A stretch of DNA of 64,000 bases, taken from positions 310,001 to 374,000 of the forward strand of contig JAIXMP010000004.1 in NCBI GenBank assembly GCA_025677815.1, written 5' to 3'. Below, one piece after another: positions 55,853-64,000 of this stretch. A model generated the notes under the pieces. That model saw only the letters and a program-made list of their open reading frames with translations, had not been told where the DNA came from and did not search any database. Each line of letters begins with the position of its first letter. Position 1 is the stretch's first letter. The position numbers were made by a program, and so were the translations under genes. Source of the DNA: Phascolomyces articulosus. Taxonomy: Eukaryota; Mucoromycota; Mucoromycetes; Mucorales; Lichtheimiaceae.

Positions 55853-56239
55853 TTATTATTAGATTTATCTATATTATTTGTTGTTTAATATTTCTAGTAT
55901 TTTTATTTTTTTTAATATTTGCTTTGCATTATAAATATTAATTCTGTACAGTGATGGTTTAGCATGTCTATAATATAAAAAGTATACCCAATACGAGAGA
56001 TATATTTCATGTAATATCTAAAGGAAAAATGTCAATGTCAATCTTAAAAAAGAACGTTGCATTAATTATATTAAAACCATGGACCTATTGTTGTATGAAA
56101 GAATGATCAGAGGTGGTACAAAAAAAAACGAGAGTCTGTCTTAAAGTTCCCGACCTTATTTATTGTTTTTTTTTTTTACTTTTTTACACTTCTACTTTTC
56201 TTACAAACTAGCATAAGGTCCAGAGAATAAAAATCAAAT
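55853..56239. other. Intergenic region between TVP38 and the FG-GAP gene
   Basis: About 390 bases with TVP38 3' UTR and, near 56165-56210, a pyrimidine-rich leader of the next gene. Confidence 0.5.
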
Positions 56240-59200
56240 ATGAGGACGATTTCTTTAGTTAATCGGTTAAAATGGTCGTTCTCGGGAAATATGAATCCTC
56301 ATGCTCTCGTTCTAGGTGATGTAGATAATGACGGTGTATGTATTGTCTTGGTCTCACTTTTTTTTTCTTTGAAATGACGCGATAATTGTTGTGTTAACTA
56401 ATGAATGTATGTCTCTAGGAAATTGAATTTGTTATCGGAAATCTTAGTGGTGATTTAGCTGTATTCAAAGGAGCATGTTCTCATGGTTTACCGACATTTG
56501 TTTGTCATGGTCTAGGCACAGTAAGTACTGTAACGTTTTTTTTTTGGCTTTATTAACACAATAATGACAACGGCAAAAAAAGTATGTTAAATATATGCGA
56601 CGCGTGATATATTATAGATTACGTGCATTGCTATTGGCGACGTACGCAATTGGGGAAGGGTAATTGACTCATACATATATTTATTACAGTTAATATGTCT
56701 TTTTTTTCCCCATTAATTAATATCTTTAAACAACGTCTATAAAGAACTCAGTTGTATGTATCAATGCAGAAGGTCAAGCGCATATTTTTGATATACCTCG
56801 ACTTGCGGTAGATCATCCACTCATGTCAGTCGACGAATATTTGAAACATGGGCGACGTGCTTCTGATACATCCAGTCTTCAAGCTTTTCGACGCATGATG
56901 GATCAAAATGCAGATGACAGTTCACAATATCGGAGCACCTCTGATAAACCCCATATCCATAATTTACAAAAACCTAATTTGACATTAAATGTACCTGTGA
57001 ATGTAAATCGAATTCTTATTGCAGATGTTGGTAATTTTTTAGCGGGAAGAGCAATACGTACATAATACTTGAGTGCTTTTAAAAAAAGAGTTTTTCGGCT
57101 CATAAAAAAAAATCTTTTGGTTTGTATAATAGATGGAGATTCATTAAACGAATTAGTATTGGCACGGACAGATCGAATTCTACACACGTTTCAACTTCAA
57201 TCATCGACTGATCAAACGTTCCCAAAGAATATCGATACACCAACAACACCCACTACTACTGCAACAACAGGGAATACCTCAGCATCTCATTATATTCCTA
57301 CTTCCATTCAATCTTCACTTTCTGTTTTATCATCAAGTAAAGAACGAGGAAAATTGTTAGCAAATCGAAGTGTTATGTCAGATCCAAAAGAACGCCCTTC
57401 TCCTAGTGTATTACGGAAGGGGATGGGATGGACCAAGGCATCGCGATCAGCCAAAGATATAGAAGCATCACAATCAAAGTATCATCCACCGATACCTAAT
57501 CCAGATGAGAAAGTCGAGTTACTAATAAAAGATGCGTGGGTATTTGATGGTCAGGTAAGAAAACGGTTATTAACCATGAATTTTATAATTTGCTCCTCTG
57601 ACTGATTTGATTTGATTTTTTTTTCTTTGGTAGATTACTTCACTGGCAACAACAGTACACCCAGAAAGACCTACAGAACCAATTTTACTTGTAGCTCAGC
57701 CTGGTAACTCATTTACTATTATTGATTGTAATGGCAATAGATACAATAGAGATTTTACTCCACAATATTCACAACGCACATTTTATGGACGGCACCAAAG
57801 TCTTCAAAAGCGTACTTCTTATGCATCGTCACATCTATCTGATCAGCAACAACAACCCAAAACAGATGATTCAAGTCGAATCATAAGTAAAGGGAGTGAA
57901 GAAAGTCTAGCAACAACACCAAAAGCGAGCGAAGGACCCTTATCCCGTGCTACACGGACAATTCGTACATTTCTCCAACGAGGCAGTAGTACCAAGGATA
58001 CACATATGCCTACAGAAATAGAAACAGAAAAAATCATTATGAACTGTGAAGGAAAAATTCAAGATGTAGCAGGCGATGAAATCAAACGTTCCAGTTACAT
58101 TGTTCAAAACTGGCCCGATATTGATGGTGATGATATCATTGGCGAAGAAGAGAATGGTGCTGTTGCAACTGAAATTGTAGTAGGTAAACGATTACGTGAT
58201 GTTATACACGCACTTGATCCACATGAAGAAGGAGAACCAGACGATGATGATCAGGATGATGGAAATCAAATCGGCATGTTGAGCATGGATGGTAAAATAT
58301 CAGATTTCTTTACCATATTTACATTTTACTAAAAAAAAAAGGAGAAGATTAATGATTGCTACCTGAAATACAATATATAGGCAAGTTTACCATCTACAAT
58401 CTTCGAACCAAGGAAGTCTCAACGCACGATTTATTTGTCACACATAAACTATTTAGTTTGGCTACGTTGGATATTTCGACTACATCGAATTTGGATCATA
58501 TGCACGGCGCACCCTCATTTTTACGGCAATACTCTTCATTCCAAAGTTCAGCTAGTTCACCCCAACTTCGATTCCCTTCACCATCCATTCTGGGTGAATC
58601 CAATTATTCCCCCAATAATGGCAGCAGCAAAGCCGAAAACACGTCTAATGGAGCATCACCTGCGTTCAGTTCATCATCTAAACTATCACGTATACCCACC
58701 AATGAGAATAAATCTACCAGCAATAGCCATCATCACAACAGCAATAATAATGACCTAGCAAGAACTTCTTCCAACGCTACAGGAATATCCACAACAGCAG
58801 CAACAGAAGAGCAACAGCCTATTAATAGTGGTGCTATTGATGCGCATGATGTTGAATCGGCAATCACGAAAGCTGTTGGTGATGCAGTAAGCTTATCGAC
58901 ACCTACAGATACACCATCAAGGCGAGATAGTAGGGCAAGTACCAATACAGGCTCTTATTACAAAGAAGGTGGATGGAGTGAAGCAGATGACGAAGAAGAA
59001 TGCGAAGAGCAAATGCCAGGTGCAGAATTATTTGTTGCATGTGCATGGAATGGTGTTACTTATATGATTGATTGGAGTCAAAGAACGGAAGATGAAACGG
59101 GCCGATCAAAATTAAAGTTTCAATTAGTCAAGTTTGCATTTGAAGGCCGTGTGTGTGCATTTACTGCAGGTAAGCATCATACAAAAATTTAATTAATTGA

Positions 59201-60112
59201 CATGTGAAATTGAACATTTTCTATCTCGGAGGGATACATCAAATCTCAAACATAACAAAAAAAAAAAAAAAAAAACCCGTGATCTTTATAGGTCCTTATG
59301 CTGTTGCTCCTGGTCGCAATGTTCCGTGTCTGTTTTATGTTGATTTTGAAGATCAAATCTATGTTTATTATGACGTACATATTTCCCCAGGTCCAGTCAC
59401 CGGTTTCATTGATGCAATTGACGATGATATTGAAGAAGCTCTTGAGCGAGTCGTTGATGTTGAAAATAACATAATGTCACTTCATAGCAACACGCAAAAG
59501 AATGAGGAAGCAGAAGAAGGAACTTTGATCGACCTTGGTGATGGTTGGAAAGGTATCGCAGAAAATGATATTACTCCCGAGAACGACAGTGGTGCTGTAG
59601 GTAATGAGGCTTCGTTCGAAGAACATCATGGTAAGAAAGAGCTTGTGATGAGCTATAGGATGTATAGTTGATATTAATGTGTTCCGTATCCTTAGATTTG
59701 ACAGAATTTATTCATGAGTGTATGTACAGTTTTGGTGACATGAAGGATCGAATAGAAGAACAGATATCTGCAGTAAGTTTATTTCTTTATTTTATAATAT
59801 AGCATTTCTTGATAGATGTAATTTATTAATGATTTTATTGTTTAGCTCGAACAACGGCGTCACAAGCATCATATGCCAGCTGGTGTAGACATTCGACGTC
59901 TTTCAGACCTCAATATCACACTTGATCCACATCTAGATAGAGATACTGAATCAGATGAAGATGGCCAGCGTCGGCTGAGTAAAAGTAGTCGTGGTCTATC
60001 AAGTCAAACGGCTTCGCTTATTGGCGAAGATGATGATCAATCTGCGTGGTTATCAGACGCACTTCTCGAATCCCCCATGTTCAAAGATAGCCTTCATAAT
60101 CAGAATCGCTAA
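56240..60112 (+). CDS. ITFG2-like FG-GAP repeat protein
   Basis: Resembles ITFG2, a beta-propeller subunit of the animal KICSTOR complex that ties GATOR1 to the lysosome in nutrient control of TORC1. Ten exons, ~1025 aa: 56240-56335, 56419-56520, 56618-56659, 56745-57030, 57133-57554, 57634-58291, 58381-59169, 59292-59630, 59696-59772, 59846-60112. The N-terminus matches ITFG2 best: MRTISLVNRLKWSFSG, NPHALVLGDVDNDGEIEFVI, GNLSGDLAVFKG, ITCIAIGDVRNWGRNSVVCI, AEGQAHIFDIPRL. A second FG-GAP unit follows (LIADVDGDSLNELVLARTDR). It is about twice the length of human ITFG2 (~450 aa) because of Ser/Thr/Asn-rich inserts between blades. Later blades include ELFVACAWNGVTYMIDWSQR and NVPCLFYVDFEDQIYVYYDV. 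Orthology is inferred from motifs only. Confidence 0.75.
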
Positions 60113-60779
60113 CCCATGCAGTACAAAACGGGCGATACTTCTTTTAAGCCAAGTGAAACAAGTATAATAAAAGTAGTTTTCCATTCTAACGGTTGGAAGG
60201 TGTAAATATAAACGAGCAATAAATAGTACACAGAGCAACATAAAATATTGTATATAGTGATGCGTAGTATTTTAAATGGGTGGGGTATACTGCTCTTATT
60301 GTTGAAAGCAAATAAAGCCAACTACTGTTCCTTGATAATGTACATAAAGCACTCCCAACAATTCCCACAGTTTCTTTCCATCCGTTATTTTTATCTTGCA
60401 ATTGTATATAGTGTTAGTTTTGTTGCAGGAACATGGAGAGTTTGTTGTTACTAGGTATATTTATATAGGTATATTTATAGAGTACGCTTTTTGCTTCTAT
60501 TCCATTCAATCTAATCTTTCATTGATGAAAGGTTCTAAATAATTTATTCTTATAAAGGGATTATCTTAAAATATATTTACATTTATTCCACAAAAATATA
60601 TTTATTTTAAATATCAGTACTGAAAAATGTCACCCATGTATCATTTTTTTTCGCCATGGTCACGTCAATTAAACGGACCTCTTCTAAAGCGGGTTTTTAC
60701 CATTAATCCGTAAATCCTCCATATATAGAAACATATTGACCAAAATGAGTTGCTTGAGAAAGGGAAGCAGCGAGATCCC
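60113..60779. other. Intergenic region after the FG-GAP gene
   Basis: AT-rich 3' flank without recognisable genes. Confidence 0.5.
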
Positions 60780-61180
60780 TTATACAGATATCTTCGTGCT
60801 TTTATCCCCAGCATCTGAATACTCTACCTTCAAATTTCTTGAGCTTTGAATCTTTGAATAAGTTTCCATCACGGCATCATTTAAGTAGGAAACACCTGTA
60901 ATGACTAATTCATTCAAAGGCGATTCTATCTTTCTTACCGTAAAGATATCCAAGAGACTGGCCAAGTCGTCTGGAAAAAACTGAACACCATATGTAAGAT
61001 GCAGCACAGATTACCATTGCAAATTCTGAATGACTTTGAAAATATTAGCTGCAGGCATATTGGTCCCTGAACAATCTTTCAAATTGAGGATCTCTAGGTT
61101 GGGTGAATTTGTGAGGAGATTTACAAGGTTGTTACATGTTGCTAAGGAGTTGAGCGATTTCGGTTGTGCGTCATTTTAAC
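60780..61180 (-). pseudogene. F-box/LRR-like protein relic
   Basis: Minus-strand frame with leucine-rich character: LATCNNLVNLLTNSPNLEIL, NLKDCSGTNMPAANIFKVIQ, then a TAA after NLQW, then SVLHLTYGVQFFPDDLASLL and a charged end at 60780. The pattern N-L..L-x-L-x-x-C is typical of the LRR part of fungal F-box proteins. No F-box start is present because the upstream side is occupied by a LINE-type reverse-transcriptase relic. Confidence 0.5.
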
Positions 61181-61189
61181 ACAGTTTTT

Positions 61190-61860
61190 TTGTGCATCGT
61201 GGAGTTGATCTTTTTGTTTCAGTGATAATACGGTAATTGCTAATCTGTACTCTAAAACTAGTTTAACAAAAGTTCGATATGCTCAGAGGGCTGGCCAAAG
61301 TCCATTCCATATATATGAATGCCTAATTCACGAAGAAGTTCCATCGTGTTGCCTAATGCTTTGGTTGTTCGTTGATTGACAAGCTGGTTGGAATTACTGT
61401 AATGCCATCATGATGGAATGCCAAACCAGGGTATTGAAAATGTTGGACGCTTGGGATTGTTTTGTTGTAAAGGGTGTAAGGTGAAGACGACGATTGTGAT
61501 ACATTGTTTGGTGGTTGAATAGTGGCACATTTGTCAGGATGCCAGCTATACCCATAGTCTTTTGAGTGTCGTTCAGCAACATGCAGTAGTCGTGGCATGT
61601 CTTCTGCAGAGCCAATAAGGCAACATCATCTGCATAGAGCAAAGCTGATATTATAGCCTTTGCTTTGTCAGTTCGGTTTTTGTCAGGACGGCCATTCTCT
61701 CCACCTTTATAATGTTGTTCTTGTACTTCTGCTTCGGTGTAAGAAATACACTTAGAAGACGATATATAATAATGTCTAAAAGCAACATAGGAGATAAGGT
61801 ACAATCCTTAACTAGGCAATATCAACAAAAAGGATGAATGCTTGTATTTTTGACTCTTGA
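61190..61860 (-). pseudogene. Non-LTR retrotransposon reverse transcriptase fragment
   Basis: The minus strand encodes [20 protein letters not shown], the YADD catalytic box of LINE-type reverse transcriptases. After a frameshift around 61570-61600 comes [20 protein letters not shown] then [10 protein letters not shown], the usual sequence after YADD. Further shifts give ...[14 protein letters not shown] and [20 protein letters not shown]. Fingers, endonuclease and 3' end are absent. It abuts the LRR-like relic in the same orientation. Confidence 0.75.
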
Positions 61861-62566
61861 AAAAACGTTGTAGTGTTTGGATGAACCAAATAAAAATTTG
61901 ATTTACTCAGACGACTACGAATATTGCCTTGGTTTTTTTTATACATGCGGGATTTTCATAAGCAACTGGGGAATGATGTTGTGAATAAACTCCGTATTTT
62001 TACTGCATGATTGTTGTCAAATCTTGCCGTCTCCTCTTCATAAATTTTAGTAGTAATAACATATTTAAAACGTAGTGTCAAATCTCATACTTGTAACTGA
62101 TTCAATTATTACTTTTCAAACAGCGTTTTTTTTGGGCTTCTTGTCATAACTCGTAACAATATTTCATCGTTGATTGATAAATATATGTCGCGGCTGCCAA
62201 AATTATGGGTAAATAATGACGCCTTTACACTTGTATTGAACTATTAGTATTATGGATAAGAATGGTACTTTTTAGAACCTGTGGAAAACTGTTATTGACA
62301 TCTCGGATGAATTAGTTTAATATCTTGCATGAGCAATTAAAGTAAATCACAGAGCAGTCGATTATCCCCGCATTCACGCTAAAAAAAAGAAACCAGTCAG
62401 CTTCCTTATCCTTGTATCCATGGTAACTGATCTGTATAAAAAACACTTTACTGGTTACCATAGAAGCTTCATAACAACATTAAATTATTACTGATATAAA
62501 AGTAACAGCCTGATATATATAGAAAAATGTAATTCGGTGTTTCATAAACTACAAACGTGAACTAGC

Positions 62567-62816
62567 CAGGCGTCTTCTTTTCCTTTGACTTTTTTTACCC
62601 ATTCTGGTGGACATTATTCATCATGGTTAATTTATGTGGGCTTTCCAGAGCTTCAAAAATATATTACTAGTGAAACAGAACCTGATTATGACGCGTTTAT
62701 TAAAGTAAATGAGCACAACATCGCGATTTGGTCCGATTCTACGCAAAGTGTTTCAGCCAGCAGCCTTTTCGCATTGTGGAAAGGTAGATCTCAAAAAGCA
62801 TGGCAATTAGATCCAG
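62567..62816 (+). other. Exon-like open stretch, unrecognised
   Basis: Open frame after an AG (AACTAG) and ending at a GT donor-like GTAAAT. It reads FPELQKYITSETEPDYDAFI, KVNEHNIAIWSDSTQSVSAS and LFALWKGRSQKAWQLDP. Composition is protein-like, not low-complexity, but no family was recognised and it has no suitable ATG. It could be an exon of the gene at 63421-64000; however, ending at 62816 and joining at 63421 does not keep phase, so the link is unproven. Confidence 0.35.
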
Positions 62817-62917
62817 TAAATAAAAGCAAAAGATGTCATAAGTATGAATTCTCTCTTATAAATATAATAAACAGGGGTTTAATGTAATAACTCATGGTTT
62901 TTCAACTTTAGAATCAG

Positions 62918-63422
62918 TATGAGGGGTGTCATAAAAAAAGGTGCACATTCAAAAAGGCGCACCTTTTTTTGTGCACTTGTATAATTTCAAAATATCCTGC
63001 CGAACTCAAACAGTAACATATGTATATGCAAGAAAAATTTAACAACAATAATAAATATATACACCAATAAATCAGTATGATACTACTGGGTATGTTAAAA
63101 CAAAATTGCCCACAATAGAAATATACACTAGATCGCCCGTTTTATCACCAATGATTATATACTAATTACCAGCTATAGAGCCATATAACGTATGTATTAT
63201 AAAAATAAAGAATGTGTAAAGATATAAAGACTTACTGTAGTTTAGAAATTATTATTAATTATATGAAGGGTAATTCTCGTATTTTTTTTTTTACTTAAAA
63301 GAACAAGCACAGAAAAAAAAAGATGCACTTTTTCGACTTCTCACTTGGTCGGTGTGACTTTGCCGGCCACAAAAAAAGGTGCACCTTTTTGAATATGCAT
63401 CTTTTTTCGTGTTTCCCCAGTA
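62918..63422. mobile_element. MITE-like element with ~45-bp TIRs
   Basis: The left end GGGGTGTCATAAAAAAAGGT and on through CACATTCAAAAAGGCGCACC matches the inverted right end (reverse complement GGGGAAACACGAAAAAAGAT and on through CATATTCAAAAAGGTGCACC). About 500 bp long, AT-rich, with no coding capacity. TA dinucleotides at both outer edges (62918-62919 and 63421-63422) would fit a Tc1/mariner-type target duplication. An additional AAAAAAGATGCACTTTTT copy lies just inside the right end (~63313). Confidence 0.72.
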
Positions 63423-64000
63423 GGAGAGACATACTCAGCGTATGGCAATCGATTGAAAATAGTATTCAACAAATTGTAAGTTTGATGCGAAAATTTAAAA
63501 CGGTTATGATATTGACAATAATAAAATGGTTTTGATAATAACAATTATAATGGCTGCTTTATTATCTATAGAGGTTAACCAAAGACGAATACGCTATTCA
63601 ACCAATGATCATTTTACGCCGTATGAGTTCCTTGAGCGCAAAAACTCTCTTACAAGCAATGGAACAAGAGGCAAAGTGAGTAGATACAAAATCTTTTTTT
63701 TTTATCAATCAATCCAATCAATAAATCTAATCAATCAATTCAATCACTAATAATACTTATTCATTTGCCTCTGACGATTAATCTTTTATAGCCTCATCGA
63801 GGAACGGGGTATTGAATCAGAAAGAAGAACACAAACACTAAAGGAAATGCCTAGGGATCAATTCGACTACAATAGTACCGACCAGTATCCAGCATCGTCT
63901 CCTGAAGGTACGCCCAAATCTAATATACAACCTTCATATCAGTTCAAAAACCAAGGTATTTTCTCCCTTCTGTTGAAAGACGGTACAAGATTCGAGAATA
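63421..64000 (+). CDS. Partial gene at window edge, unrecognised
   Basis: Two or three exon-like blocks join in phase. About 63421-63476 gives RRDILSVWQSIENSIQQI before GTAAGT. From 63572 (after CTATAG) comes RLTKDEYAIQPMIILRRMSS then LSAKTLLQAMEQEAK before GTGAGT. From 63792 (after TTTATAG) comes LIEERGIESERRTQTLKEMP and onward to 64000 without a stop. Helical and charged, then Ser/Pro-rich. No domain recognised. The first block starts exactly at the right edge of the MITE-like element, whose end (TTTCCCCAG) would supply the splice acceptor. The true start may be upstream (see 62567) or the ATG inside the second block. Continues past the window. Confidence 0.5.

Noticed and set aside
62447..62476. 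GGTAAC...GTTACC hairpin considered as a regulatory RNA or terminator
   Set aside because: Short, imperfect and without any T-run or gene context; such palindromes occur by chance in this composition.

Overview
This window looks like a gene-dense piece of an early-diverging (Mucoromycota-type) fungal nuclear genome. The evidence is AT-rich intergenic DNA, protein genes cut by many short GT-AG introns, pyrimidine-rich leaders, a nuclear tRNA-Ser, a large F-box family, and Tc1-like, LTR and LINE relics. The phylum is inferred from overall character, not from a marker-gene search. Exon boundaries were worked out by hand and checked for reading phase across each junction.

Layout. 1-1.04 kb: 5' part of a secreted FAD amine oxidase (-). 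4.2-7.2 kb: a 3-kb transposon with ~350-bp terminal inverted repeats, carrying a PD-(D/E)XK-like ORF and a broken DDE transposase. 9.7-13.0 kb: mitochondrial glycine decarboxylase P-protein (+). 14.5-15.0 kb: a fragment of a second, related transposase (-). 15.5-19.5 kb: MLH3 in 16 exons (-). 20.2-21.8 kb: AVT/SLC36-type amino-acid transporter (+). 24.4-27.9 kb: IML2/TTC39 protein with an 8-nt micro-exon (-). 29.0-31.8 kb: glucosamine-6-phosphate synthase (+), convergent with the ribosome-maturation GTPase EFL1/RIA1 (-, 31.9-35.8 kb). 36.2-41.2 kb: an F-box gene and its decayed paralogue. 41.5-47.5 kb: RNA polymerase III largest subunit in 21 exons (+). 49.1 kb: tRNA-Ser(AGA) (-).

50.1-52.6 kb is a nest of five solo LTRs from two subfamilies. 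Four have 5-bp target-site duplications that let the insertion order be read: B1 is oldest; A2 and B2 sit inside it; A3 landed inverted at the edge of A2; A1 stands alone. The oldest copies show dense CpA-to-TpA and TpG-to-TpA changes, like repeat-induced point mutation, and one copy switches abruptly from mutated to clean sequence. 53-54 kb holds a decayed ORF. 54.6-55.9 kb encodes a TVP38/TMEM64 membrane protein, and 56.2-60.1 kb an ITFG2-like FG-GAP protein, both (+). 60.8-61.9 kb has an F-box/LRR-like relic and a LINE reverse-transcriptase relic (-). 62.9-63.4 kb is a MITE-like inverted-repeat element, followed by an unrecognised gene that runs off the right end.

The host genes are unlinked housekeeping functions (glycine catabolism, hexosamine synthesis, meiotic and mismatch DNA repair, 60S maturation, Pol III transcription, membrane transport) and form no obvious cluster. 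The unusual content is the mobile-element biology: a two-gene TIR transposon, and the nested solo LTRs with their mutation pattern.
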